This document shows positions 1 to 13,891 of a DNA stretch of 64,000 nt, one piece after another. Below the pieces are notes generated by a model, which was not told where the DNA came from, searched no databases, and worked only from the letters and a program-made list of their open reading frames with translations. Numbering within the stretch: position 1 is the first letter of the stretch; each line of letters starts with the position of its first letter. The translations under genes were made by a program, and so were the position numbers. The stretch spans positions 17,002,189-17,066,188 of the forward strand of contig CM022675.1 in NCBI GenBank assembly GCA_012295275.1, read 5' to 3'. This DNA comes from Chrysomallon squamiferum (taxonomy: Eukaryota > Mollusca > Gastropoda > Neomphalida > Peltospiridae).

Positions 1-213
1 TTTTATTGTTGTTTTAATGTTAATGATAACTTAGCATTTATTAGTAAGATTAGAAGTAGACCAGAGATATACCACTATGTATTTGAACATAAAACAATTT
101 ACACTTAATTATTATTTCTACTGTTTTTATTACTGCAACAATTACAACAACTACCGTTAACACTAACAGTATTACAGCTGATACTGTTACCACCACTAAT
201 GCTAATGCTGCTG

Positions 214-261
<48 letters not shown>

Positions 262-1244
262 ATAATAATAATAATAATAATAATAATACAAATAAATCAA
301 CGTTAATTCAGTAGGTTTTTTACACAGAAATCTAGATTTTAGAAATATCGGGCATACTGTTAATAGTACCGCTTCAGAAAATAACAAAATATAAACATTG
401 CTACTTAAGTTACAGTCTTGGTATCAGAACACTCATAATTTACTAACAGAATTATCGAGAAGAAACATACTCTGTCTGAGTGCAATTTACAAACACAAAC
501 ACTTAAATAAATAAATTTGACCTACGACAAGACAGACCTTTGTGTCACAAAACTATGTGGCTGTTTTGACTGGACATAGGTAACAATTTCATTACGTTTC
601 TATTTGAACGAACAAACCCAATTAACAGTGGTAAATCAGAAACTTAATCCCAAATGTTCAACGCCAGGAGTCCCTGAATATGAACAATACTAAATTATCT
701 TCTCGTTTAACATTACAGTGTTTTTCAAATTAGTCAACGATTTAACAGCCAAATTATTTAATATATCTGTGCTTTAAAATAAGCGAACAGACTGAGATTT
801 CTTTTATTAACACACGCACACACACAATAATAATAATAATTACATTACACTGAAGTTTGAAATAAAGATGATTTTTAAAACTAATTTGGTTACTACTATT
901 TTATTATTTGTTGTTGTTGTAATAGTAGGAGTAGTAGTAACAGTACTGCTAGTAGTACAGTTGTAAATAAATCAAAATAACAGCGTTCATTTGTGTTTAA
1001 ACTCAGAACTGTTTCATTTCAACTTTCATACTGAGATGGTTAAATCTAACAATTAATAAGGAAAGTAACCATATTTTAAATTGAAAACAGTCGTACTTGA
1101 AATCAACTAAAAACAACAAATACTACTACTACTACTAATAATGATAATAAGAAGAAGAAGAAGAAGAAGAAGAAGAAAAAAAGTAAAGAAAACCTTTTTA
1201 ATTAATAAGTTTATAGGGATACATATATTTACTTGTACACATAC

Positions 1245-1332
<88 letters not shown>

Positions 1333-2109
1333 ACTAAAGATCTCTACACAAAAATAAAGTATAAACAGAGATAATTTATTGATTGGCTTAACTAGGATGG
1401 GTGTTGTTTTTTTTCTTTCTTTCGTTCTTCTTCGTTATAAATCTGACATTCTTGGTATCAGATTAAAATAGAAGTTAATTAAAAAAAAAAACATTTCGCA
1501 CTGCACTTGCTGTAACAGTTATATTAAATTTACAGTGTTCTTATCATTGCCTTCAGTTAAAACATTTGAACCGTTTCAGAAAACAGTCCTGAAATGTCGT
1601 TAATAATCCTCTCTTGATTAAAATCTTCTGTGCTAAAAGGAACGAATAGTCTTGGTTGCGGGATTGTTCGGAACTCATTACTGGTTATCGAAGCAGAAAG
1701 TGACGAATGCACAATGTATTACCTTGTTTTCGCAGCAAGAACGTAGTGACGCAAACAGTGGATTTAGCACGGAACGATGGAAACAATTAGGCCTAAACCT
1801 TTCTAATTTCTGAAAATTTATTTTATTTTTATTTTATTTATTTATATATATTTTTACCGCATAAAAATAAAAAGTAAAATAAAATAAAATAAAATATTAA
1901 AAATATTATAAATTGCAATTAATTTTTTTTTCTTTCTGCAGTTTTGTCGTATCCATATAATGTGAGTTCTACAACATAGGTTGTATTTATTAATAGAAAT
2001 TTTAAACTTTTTTGTAACTTTTATTTTTAATTATTATTATTCTTTATTTATTTTTTATTTTATTTATTTTATTATTGTATCTGTCTGTTTATTTATTTAT
2101 TTATTTATT
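1..2109. other. Intergenic, simple-repeat-rich, no gene seen
   Basis: No exon-like open frame with splice signals was found on either strand. The block is A+T-rich with a (CTA)n run grading into (AAT)n at about 214-288, an AAG run near 1149-1177 and a long (AG)n tract at 1249-1329. The open frames at 1107-1374 are only translations of the AG and AAG tracts. Confidence 0.6.
1249..1329. repeat. (AG)n microsatellite
   Basis: About 80 bp of uninterrupted AG dinucleotides, directly visible. Confidence 0.97.
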
Positions 2110-2112
2110 TAT

Positions 2113-2323
2113 TTATTTTACTTTATTTTACTTTATTCTTTATTGTTTTTATTTATTTCTGTTTTTTATTTAAATTATTATTATTATTATTATTATTATT
2201 TCTCTCCGTATAAACTGTTATAACCAGTTACTTTTGTTTATAGCTCAGCATATCCTTTATATCCTCAATAAATTATTTGGCTATTTATTTCAATTCTATA
2301 TAAGTATATCTGTATTGCAGTGA
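2113..2323. repeat. Direct repeat copy 1 of about 211 bp
   Basis: From the ACTTTATTTT motif through an (ATT)n run and TCTCTCCGTATAAACTG to GTATTGCAGTGA, this segment recurs at 2474-2689 with an offset of 365-366 bp. Outside the ATT run length I see essentially no differences. The start is fuzzy because it lies in ATTT repeats. Confidence 0.9.
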
Positions 2324-2473
2324 CATTTTATTTATTTATATATACATAAAACTTGGTGGATGCATGCATGCCCGGCAGAAGTGATGTGTCTGAGGTAGAT
2401 GTTTCACTGGTGAAACTAAATCTGAGGATATTGTTTGTACTAGCTTATGGACGCACAGTGAGTGAACATCTTA

Positions 2474-2689
2474 CTTTATTTTACTTTATTTTACTTTATT
2501 CTTTATTGTTTTTATTTATTTCTGTTTTTTATTTAAATTATTATTATTATTATTATTATTATTATTTCTCTCCGTATAAACTGTTATAACCAGTTACTTT
2601 TGTTTATAGCTCAGCATATCCTTTATATCCTCAATAAATTATTTGGCTATTTATTTCAATTCTATATAAGTATATCTGTATTGCAGTGA
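2474..2689. repeat. Direct repeat copy 2 of about 216 bp
   Basis: Near-identical to 2113-2323; the (ATT)n run is slightly longer. The 150 bp between the copies is more complex and includes a GCATGCATGCCCGGC stretch. A recent tandem duplication, or a miniature element with terminal direct repeats, would explain it. I saw no TG...CA ends that would prove LTRs. Confidence 0.9.
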
Positions 2690-3730
2690 TTATCAGCTTG
2701 AAACGGTCTGAAGCTGCTGCACGGAGAGTATTCCTCACTTTTTATACCGTAAAGGAACTTTCAGAAAAGTAGCAATCTTCCGTGACATACGATATTTTAT
2801 GTGATCTGTACCTGTTTCACACTGAACACGTTATACGTCCCAGTCACAGTAATTGTTGTAAACACTCATATACACACAGCAGTGTAGTGTTCAAAAAGAA
2901 AAGTCACAAGATAATGTCATCTATTCAAATATTTTCTAATGTCAAACAGCTCGTACATTGATTTCAGTATAATGGAATAATTCAAAGCGGGACATAAAAC
3001 TGCTTAGAGGAAAATTAATACATGGTTATCCTGTAAATTAATTTCCTTCTAAACTCATTAATATGATTCAATTTGCTCTTTCTTTAACAATAACAAAGTC
3101 TGTTTTGTGCTGAAAACCTTGTTAAAGTACACTGAGGACTACATATTAACACAACTACAACGACGACATTTATAACAATACAAAATATGTTAGCAGAACA
3201 TTTTGAACGTTCTAATTAAAAATATAAAAGTGAAAATTTATGTTATATCCAAATATAAATGTAAAAATTTTCAACATCTTCATTACTATCATCATTATCT
3301 CATCATTAACATTATTATTAGTAATAGTAGTAGTAGTAATAATTTTTTTTTCTAGGCAAGTTACAAACTTGTAAAGAGGAAATATGCGGGCTTCTTTTTT
3401 GGGAGGACGGGGTTTGGTTTTTGGTTTGTTTTGTTTTTTGGTTTTTTTAAACGAAAAGAAGACAAAATAACTACTTCCGGTTTATTTAAATGAAATTATT
3501 ATTTATTATTAACAAAAAGTTATTTTCATATCACTGAAGACGCATTTCTTTCACACACTTGAGTTACTATAAACTAGCCAAATCAAATTATTTTCAGATT
3601 ATATTTGGACGACTTAAGTTTCCATAGGCAGTTACATTACATTTACGGGACATTTCGAGTTCTTGCACTGTCTGGAATTTCCTAATCATGCAAAAGAAAC
3701 AATATTGATAATAACTTTATAGTCAGATAG

Positions 3731-3834
<104 letters not shown>

Positions 3835-6800
3835 GAACATCCTATCATTTCTTTAATTAATTATTTAACATATTAAAAGCATTTAGTTTTACATGCATAT
3901 ATCTTTGTATTTGTATATGCTTTAGCGAAATAAATAAATAAAAATTCTAATAGAATGATAATCTTGTATTAAATTTCCATAGGGTATAATACATAAATTT
4001 AGAGTATTCCAAGCTGTTAATCGCCATTTCCAGGTGACAAATTTGCATAAAAATAGTTGCCATCTTTCCTGGGAACAATAACAATGAGCAAAATGAACTC
4101 TCTAGCCCGAAGTACGTCATCTTAACTTGGCAGTCTGAATGGTTGGTGCCTTAGGACGAAGACATCCCCGCTGGCCACTTTAATACAACAACTAATCAAA
4201 TCATTTCCTCGAGGGCACGACTTACCTCTTCATGCAGCGCTCTTCCGTTTGAGAAGTCATTTTTAAAAAGGTCATTGATACACTTGTAATTAATTTATAT
4301 AGCGCTGTGTTTCTTTTTAAAATGCTTCAAGAGCTTGTCTCGCAACATTCAACTAATATACGTCTCTTTTCTTTGATTTAGTAAAACCACGTGGGTGATA
4401 ATGTGACGTCGTTCTCAGCTACGCCGTTGTTTTGAAAGGATAATTATGTGGTAATGGAGAAAAAAGCCTATTTCGTACTCATGACAGCTCAGTCTAGGAC
4501 AGTCTGTCTGGTTATGTCAATGAACGTGATCACGACCGGCATTCCTGAATAGTTCTTAAAAGCATTCTAAAAATACTCCTACCCTGTCTACCTCTGACGT
4601 TATGGTAAAGTCAAAACAGTTTCTTTGAAGTTACAATTACCCAAACCTAGAATCACCCATTACGACTTACTCTCTACAGCATTTTATTACAGTCAGATTG
4701 TAACCACAACAAACATTTTTAAAAATATTTATTTCATTCAAGCTTATAAAAAAGTAGGGCAAAAGTTTCTGACAATGTGAGCCTGTGCCAATGTAGGTGA
4801 ACTTCTATCAAGGGAACTTTTAGAAAACGATTTGTCATCAATAACAAGAAGTCGTTTATTATACTTATTTTTAAAGATTTTGAATTCATTCGTTTGAATA
4901 ATGTTAAATCAGATTTACCTTACTGTAACGGGTTTCCTCTTGAGACTTTCTCCGAAACAACAACACGGAAAGTGTTATTTTTAACAATTTGTTTCCTGTG
5001 TAACAAGCCGCGATGTAACAGAAGCTATATAAAGGCTGTCCACATTGACCACTTAGATAAGTTTTTATTTGTGTTTTAAAAAGTCTATTTTACAAACGGA
5101 CGTGCGATAATTCTGGGACAAACGGTAAACCGGTGTGTGTTAGGCTGCAGAACCAGTCGTTCTCTTTTCTTCTTTTTACATTTGGTATCCCAAACTGGTT
5201 CAGCAAAAGCTATGGAAAGTTTTTACTACTTTCAAAAAGTCTAAATGAAACACTTTTGAAATAACGACATTAGTAAGTAGGTAAGTAAGTATACGTACAA
5301 TTCCGACATGCCGCGATCCTTGACTTCAAATTATTATTTAAATAGCCTCAGTGTAACAACAGTGATAATACACAAATACAAGAAATAGCAACAACAATAA
5401 AGATTTCTTGCTTTTTCAATTTCGTATATTAGTTTTCAATATCAGTCATAAAAATGTAAAATTTAATAAGTGATCATTTCTGTTTTTAGCACACATACAC
5501 ACACACATTATTTTTGAGAGTTATCAAAATGAAATGTTTGTTTAGACAAACTGTGATTTAAAAAACTGAAATAGATTTTATTTTATTTTGCTTTAGACTT
5601 ATAATCTTCTGCTTTTTAAAATTTCTGACCGATATCTTCAGGGTTCGTATCTCGTAGAACCTTCTGGAGTTAAGTGTACAGAGTTGATCTCAGCTCCAAC
5701 TCTCTAATTAATTCTCTAACTCTGTCACTGCTTTTGGAAGACAACCCAGAACTTGGAATATATGACTTGATGGTTGCTAACTGATTTTTTAAAATGAAAA
5801 ATTGCTTTCCTTCTTTAAACATTTTAATCTAATATAACTGTTGGCGAGTTTTGTGCGTACAAGTGGATGTACGTAAGTACATAAATGCATACATACTTTA
5901 AAAATATATACTTACGTACGTACATACATACATATATACATAGATGCTTACATATACCCATACATACTTATATATACATACAGACATAATAAACCTGCGC
6001 AGTCTGTTATTACTATAATGTAAAAATATCACATAATAACTCTAAACATAAAAGTACTGAGGTTTTGATAAATAAATTTCATTTATGTATTGTTATATTT
6101 GTAATACAGTATGCTGAACTATTTTCCAAAATATCTAATTAAAAAGATAAGGAAAATATTACGATTGACGTAATTTAAAATAATATCTAATAACCATAAT
6201 AAACTCATTTTTATAAACAACCTTTTTGTTATGGATTTTATTTATTTATTTTATTGTTTACTTATCTCATTTTATATCATTTAGGTAGTTAGTTAGCTAT
6301 TGTTTATTTGTTTTATTTTTATATATATTTTTTTTTCGAGAAGTATTAGGGATGTTGTGTTAATATTGTTTATTTATTTTTTGTTTTGATCGTGTTGTAT
6401 ATCTGTGAGTGTTCTTTCATTAGATTTCAAACACAGGGTTTGTATAACGACAGGCAGCTATTTTCTCGTGATCACTATGAGCAGCAAGGAATCTTTTACT
6501 GGCGCATCCCCTCAGGCAATAAAGCTAATAACCAATGTCTGACAAAACTGAGTATTACTGAGTATTACTGAGTATTACTGGAATGGCAAAAAGCAGGAGT
6601 GAACGTGGACGGAGATTGACAATACATTTTCTATACCTCATGAATTGTCTGAACTACATCCCTCTCCTGTACTTGATTTTATCTGACAGTTTTTATGAGT
6701 AGAACACTAGTTTAATTCTCTACGATGAATGAGAAGTCACTTCTGTTTATAACACTACAGCAAAGTTTGAATTTCTTATGATGTGTCACGTCCACGTGGA

Positions 6801-9221
6801 GTCCCCGCTGGATCTGACGTCAACTGCTGTAAAACGTTTATCATTGATCACGCAGAAATATTCACAAAATAATAAAAGCTAATCGTCCTCTCAGGTTGCA
6901 TTAAACTAATTCAATTTGCAAATGAATTATGGCCACTCCTAATTAAAGGTTTATCGTCAGAAACAATATCAGGTGAAGATCGTGTGAAAGAATCAATAAA
7001 TGCGTGTACGAAGTGGGACACTGGAATATTCAAAACGCATCACACCGGTTATCATTGCTTGACATGATTTTTTTAAATGTTTATAGTGGAAGAGAAAGTG
7101 CACTCGTTCCAAACCATTGGCCCAATTCTACGTATTCGGCAGACATTAACAAACTTTATCCTTTATTTAGTTTTCCTGTATGTTTTATGTTTATTTGTTG
7201 TTATTGTTTTGTTTGTTCGTTTGTTTGTTTTGCTGTTGTTTGTTTTGTTGTTTTTTGTTTTTGTTTTTGTTTTATTTCTTTCTTGTTTTTTTGTGTTTTT
7301 TTGTGTTTTTTTTTGTGCGGGGTTGTTTTCTAGTGGTTTGTTTGCTTGTTTGATTTTATTTATTTTTAGGGGGTTGTTTGTTGTTATTTTTTTTCTTCAG
7401 TTTTTGTCGGGTATTTAATTTTGTTGTTGACGTTGGTGGTGGTGCTTTGTTTTGTTTTATTTATTTATATATTTATTTATTCATTCATTCATTCATTTAC
7501 TTATTCATTGTACATTCAATATCTTACTAAAGCTTTATAAGTGTGACTACTTTTCTAAGGAAAGTAGCATATTAAACACACTTTGTTTTCATTTAGTGGC
7601 ATCTCATATCCTCACTACCTATATATTACTTAACTATAGTTATAGTTATATAACGCTACATAACCTTAGATTAAAAAACTTTGTGAAATGTTTGCAGATC
7701 AAATAGCAGTGTAACTGGACATATTTAAATAAGTAACTAATAGATGTCTCTGGAAGTCAGGATACTTGGTATATTTACCAAATCTGTAAAGACATTGCTA
7801 GGTGATTTTAATACTTAGATAACTTGTCACATTACACTCTAACAATTTTGACAATAACTGTGTTTTATTTGTTAACCTCGAACTGCTGCTGTCATTGTCA
7901 TAGTTAAATCCAGTTTGAATTTATCACCACTAAGAGATTTAACTATCCCCTCTAATTTAGTCAGACAAAGACAGAATGGGGCATTTAGAGCTGGTCCGCG
8001 ATTCCAAAACTGCAGTGTTATAACTGCGATACACATTGCATTGTTCTCCTTCAATTCAAAATAATATAATTATGAGGTCGTTTTTTTTTTGTTTTTAATT
8101 TATTTAATTTTTACTTACTTATTTATTTATTTATTTTATTATTATTAATTTTTTAGTTTTAACCAGGCGTTAAAATGCTTTTTTTTAGAAAGTGTATTTA
8201 TAATTATAACTTATCTTTTGATTACACAATTTCAGAGTATAGAAAAATCTTTTTTTCTTTTTAAAAAAAACAACAAAAAAACTACAACAAACAAACAAAA
8301 GTTTTGGTTCTAAGATAGCTGTATCTTTCAGATAATAGAATCAATGAATCATTCGCATCATGTTTGTTCTACCAGACAGGGATTAGTTACAATGGGAAAT
8401 AATGCAATGTCGTCGATTATATCTTCCTAATATTTCGATAGACAGAGTAAGTACCACTGAAATATGTCTCATAGGTGTTATTGTTAGACTAATGATTTTT
8501 AATTCAGAGTCTGTTGATAATCAGTTCTGTTAATCATGTTTGTTAGTAACCAGTACTATCAGTTTAAAAAATAATAATAATAAAATAAATTTTTCCCACC
8601 TCTGGTCTGAGGCGAAACGTCAGTGAGTCGGTGACAAATATTACAAGTTAGAAGATTTAAAAATAACATTTTAACTTAAATTATCACTTTCGGTATTCCA
8701 ACAAATCGGCGTGATTTTCGCTCATCGTACGGTAAACGGAAATCGCGAAATAATTATTGACATGCAGGCAAGAAAGATATTTTACATCAGCTCAGCAGAA
8801 TTAAACAAAGAACGTTTGGAATTACGTTTCATTGCACGAAAAGACAAAACTTCTTAAATTCTTGAAAAGTAATCGTTGAAATTAATGTTCTGCTTGCATG
8901 AGAATAGTAACATGAAATAAATATCTAATACTACGTCAGATATGAGCTTTTAGACGAATATTCAGTTACATTTACAATAAAGAAAGAGAAAAAAGAAGGA
9001 AGACGCTTATTTCTGTTGGCTTTGATAAAATGATTAAAATCTTTTACGCAGATACTTTTCTGGTCAAAGTTATCGCATGGCTTTGTGGTATGATCATTCC
9101 ACTGTTTTCTGATATATAAAAAAAAATCAAGACACTTGATGTCAGTTTATCAAACCAACTATTAAATGTAACACGACAAATGTGCTCACAGAAAGGGTGA
9201 AAGAAGAATCAAAAGAATAAA

Positions 9222-9455
9222 ATGTTCAATGTAATTTTAAAAGTTATTATTACTACTATACTTGTAGCTGTAGTAGTAACAGTAATAGCTGTAGTGGCAG
9301 TAGTAGTAGTAGCAGTAACAGTAGTATTAGATATAACAGCAGTAGTAGAAGCAGTAGTAGAAGCAGTAATAGCAGTAGCAGTACCAGTACTAGCAGTAAC
9401 AGTAATAGTAGATATAACAGCAATAGTAGAAGCAGTGGTAGATAATTTAAACTAA
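9222..9455. repeat. Degenerate TAG/CAG/GTA trinucleotide tract
   Basis: A cryptic triplet repeat made of AGT, AGC and AAC words, with AGATATAACAGCA-type motifs occurring twice. It produces a Val/Ala-rich open frame that I regard as a by-product of the repeat, not a gene. Confidence 0.8.
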
Positions 9456-12400
9456 TATTATACTAATTAATTCATTACCTATTAAACTCCAAGAATACAT
9501 GTTACAAACCTATATAACTCAATCTCTTAAAGCTACTTAAAATTCAAATTAACCTGACTTATTTAACAGCTTCTGTGTTTATCAGTATGATACCAATTTA
9601 ACGTCTAATTTTAATAAAGTGTTAATATAAATACATATTAATCTATACAATAATTATCCTAATACAAGATTTAGTTGAAAGTCTTGATTAGTTAATTAAC
9701 ATTTACTAAATTTTGAATACACTTATTAATAATTTATATACGCAGTATATTACACTCCTTGTGTACGCTTTAAAACTGTTAAATAATCGTCTCATCTTAA
9801 AAACTCAATATTTATTAAAGTTCCAAATATTAATTAAGCTAATTAAATTTCTGATATGCCAGTTAAACACCCACTACAATGATAAACTTTTATTAAATTA
9901 TTGAATAAAAGATTTATTAAATTTGTCTATTAAAACAGTATTTACGATTTTCTTAAACTTCTTTTGCCGATTTTAAAAAAGTATTTATAAACACTTATTA
10001 AACCATAATAATTAAAACTATTCCAAATTGCATAATTATTAACACAGAATGAACTCGTACTTATACTAATTATGATAATATTATTAAACCGTAACTGCAT
10101 ATAGAAACACACTGTTTAGAAACTTCTACTACACTAATTAAAAACTACAACTCTATAAACACAACATTCAGTTTCTAATTACAACAGTATTATTAACTCT
10201 AAGTGTATATTTAGAAACATAGAACTTATAAACTGTTAGTAAACTAATTAACATACTACATATTAAACATCATTATGCTAAAACTCTTTTTAGTTTCAAA
10301 TCATGCGACTTACCTGTAACTTAACGGCACCTTCTCCAAGTCACGCAGTGAACAAGTCTAAGGCCGTTTCCTGGCATTGGTCGTTTAAATATTGAGCCTC
10401 AGCCAGCGCCTGTCAACGGCAGACGCGTTTCAATTTCCAAGAACTGTTGCTGACGAAATACCAATATCTTTCCTACACGCATTTGACGCATTCGGAAAGA
10501 CTTAGGTATTGTCTCCCTCTGATTGGCTCGGTGAGGGGCCATAGAAACCGGGGGCAGCGGAGTTCTTCGATACTTGACGAAAACAACGAGCTGCTATAAA
10601 TGTGACAAAACCAGAACAAGGGGCAACGGCTGAAAATGGTTACTTTGATATCGAAGAGGTACATCCAACGGGCAAATTATCTTTCGTGATGTAATTGTTA
10701 ATACTGTTGTTATTGTGTAACTTTTTAACTAAGTTTCTCTTCCACCAAGTCCTATTATTTCTTCTTTAATTGTATTTTTCTCATTTTCGTCTTCTCCTTC
10801 ATAACAATTTGGCTGATACGTAAGATTCCAAATAACGTTACGGTCCATGATAATTTTATTTGTCATATTCTGGTGTAAAGACTGAAATGAAATTTTTCAA
10901 CTGGAAATGAAGTTTAGAAACAGTTTGTTTGTGATTAACAAGATTTTGATGAAGAATATTCAGGAAGAGCTGCTCGCCTCACCCCCGATAACGTTTTATA
11001 AACATTACACATCTCTCAGTCAATTCATTGTCATTTAAAATACGTGAAAATTGTAAAACAATATATACGCTTCAATAAAATTCATATCTAATCGCGCACG
11101 CGTATATACACACATTATACACTCACAGACTTACATATATAAATTTTTAAATGCATATACGTACATACATATATACTTGTAAAAACCATACTTCTCACAC
11201 AGACAGTTAGATATATAGACGTAGAGAGACATTCGCAAACAAAATGTACAATCACAGAGAAAATGACATACATGCATACTTACTAAGACATATGCACACA
11301 CATATATACATACATACATGTATGAATTCTCGTGTGTGCATGCATACTCACATATTCATACGATACTATATAGACAGACAGACAGTCAGACAGACAGACA
11401 GGTATCAGATACACAGAGATTCTTCAGATAACAATTTTCCGTTTGTTCTTGATAAGATATTTGTTTACGTACATGAACGTTTATCTGAACTCTATCTGAT
11501 TATACTAGTGCAAACTGGATGTGAGGAGATGTTAGTTTGAAGTTTGCTATAGTAATAGTTATTGCTGTAGTAATTGTAGTAGAGTAGAAGTGGTGGTAGT
11601 AATGATAGTAATAGTACATTAGTAGCTGTTGCTTTTGTTGCTGTAGTGGTAGCAGTAGTAGTAGTTGTTGTTGTACAGTAGCAGTGGTAGTAGTAGTAGC
11701 AACAGCAGGAGGCGGACGGGAACAAAATAAAGAAAAATAATGAATAAAAGAATAAAAAAAAAAATGGAAAAATGAACGAAAACTAAAAACTAAAGGAAGA
11801 CTGAAAAAACAAAAGTTGGAAGGAAAAAGTTACGGCGTAAAAAACAAAAAAAAAATATTACTTAAAGTGAAAAATTCTAATAACGATTTCTTTTTATCAA
11901 GTGACAAGTTCTAAATTTCGGTTAAAAAGTGATAAATTAAAAATGCAGAAAAGAAAACATAATCAAGAAATAATAAAGAAAAAAAAGAAAATTAAAAAGA
12001 AAAAGAAAGAAAAAAGAAAAAGAAAATTCTTTTAAAAAAATACACTAAGAGAGAAGAGACAAAAATGTCTGCTTTATTCAATAACGAACTGACGTATCTT
12101 TTTCATAACAAACAATACCTCTTCCTTTTTAAGTAAAACAGTTATCTTTTCTCTTTTGTTTTCTTTCTTTGTTTCTTTTTTTTTTTTTTTTCTTTTGTTC
12201 ATGCACAGACCTAAACACAGACAAATGTGACAGAAAGTGTTTTAAATTATAAGAATTCCCAACATTTTAAATAAATCTGCCGTTCAACAAAAATGTGTTA
12301 TTTTTTTTTATTTGCTGCATGATGATTATTTTGATGTTGACGGTATTTGGCATATCAAATGAGAGTACATGTATATGTATGCGTTTATATATGTTTGCAT

Positions 12401-12479
12401 ATGTATAGGCTTCTTTTTTTTTCAATATATGTATAGGTTTATGTACGTATGCGCTTATGTATTATACATGTGTGCTTTT

Positions 12480-12484
<5 letters not shown>

Positions 12485-12539
<55 letters not shown>

Positions 12540-12543
12540 GTAT
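12485..12543. repeat. (TA)n then (TGTA)n microsatellite
   Basis: About 42 bp of TA followed by TGTA tetramers, immediately upstream of the receptor exon relic. Confidence 0.95.
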
Positions 12544-12606
12544 GCAAGTGCGTGTATGTGACTGTGTTGTGTGTGTGTTTGTATATAATTAGTTAATGAG
12601 TTTAAG

Positions 12607-12705
12607 AAATGGATTTATGAGAATTTAAAATGGAGTGCGGTTCATTACAACGATATCACGTAAATTAATACATACAGATATTTATAGTTACAAGCCCACG
12701 TAGAA
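12607..12705 (+). pseudogene. Relic of nicotinic receptor exon 4
   Basis: After a TTAAG acceptor identical in form to that of nAChR-A exon 4, the first 54 bases match that exon at about 40 positions by my hand count. They translate to KW..E.LKW...HYN.IT, the conserved start of the exon that follows the 45-bp loop D exon in nicotinic receptors. An in-frame TAA follows, after which similarity fades (GATAT-like word only). No other exons of this copy were found nearby, so it looks like the remnant of a third receptor copy on the same strand, about 6 kb upstream of nAChR-A. Confidence 0.75.
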
Positions 12706-13860
12706 ACGTTTCCACATCCATAAATGTACTTCTAATACAGAGCGGATGATCTTAGAAAACAATAAATAGTTTTGTTACATTCGACGTCATGGTTGGAGGG
12801 GGAGATGACGTTTACCCTGACTGTGTTTCCCCGGCACATGTCGTTAGTAGCGATGTCATTGCATTTTAAACAAACATCAGTCAAACTTGTTGGTATGGCT
12901 TGCTAAACTGACCAACACCTCATCCGAAATAGGTCACTTTCACAGAACTGCCCGTTTCTGTGTTGAAATCATTTTTTTTTTTTTTTTTTTTTTTTTTTAT
13001 ATTAAGTGTACGGTAAAGAATAAAATCAGTGTTCAAGTTGAAACACTAATATGACACTAAAATCTTTATTCTTTTTTTTTTTAAATCTACAATTCAAATT
13101 ATATATCGAAATATTTGCCATTATGACGAAATTTTTGAAATTTAAATTAATAATAATAAATTTAAAAAAAAAAAAAAAGGTTATAATCTCTACGTAATTT
13201 TAAAATAATTCTTAAATAATATCAGTAACATGATTAATCAGCCTACGAGATCTACCCGCCCCCGCCTTGTTTCACACACGCATACTCTTCCCAACGTCAG
13301 ACTTCTGCGTCTGCGGAATCAATCAAAACTGTCGAAACAAACGAAGACTGGAACATGTACACACTGTAAAAGATTATTTTATTGGTTTAACACATTTGTG
13401 TAAGCTATCGTCCTCTGTCTGTCAAGTTTTCTGTGGATTTATAGTAAAAGTAAAAATGGCTCAAAGTTGACACTACTGCCACACTGGGATCCATCTCACG
13501 TGGAGGATTAATTCATTATCCAGGTTTTGCTAATCTGTTGCTAACTGGAATGGAATTATCGTTTCATAGTTTCTAGATAATAATATGAATCATTATTTAC
13601 ATTACTAATATACGAGTTTAATTTGTAATGAAAAAAATAATGTAATTTGTTTAGTTGTTTATTTTTCTAATTTGAAAACGTATTTAAAGATTAATATTAG
13701 GTTGATATGCTTAAATATATAATAAAACTCAAATTTTAAATTTTAAAAATAAAAGTAAGAAAAACCATTAATTGGAACTTACTATGAATTAATAACAATG
13801 CTTATAAAAGGAATCAAAAACCAAAATGTTAACTATTTACAAATGTTATTTAGTTACGTA

Positions 13861-13891
<31 letters not shown>

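Noticed and set aside
1107-1374. Open frames of Leu/Ser and Arg/Glu repeats
   Set aside because: They only translate the AG and AAG microsatellites; the same holds at 20419-20842, 35109-35376 and 38339-38590.
6386-6571. 61-aa open frame with YNDRQLF and FYWRIPSG
   Set aside because: No splice signals, homology or codon pattern support it, and it ends in the GAGTATTACT triplication.
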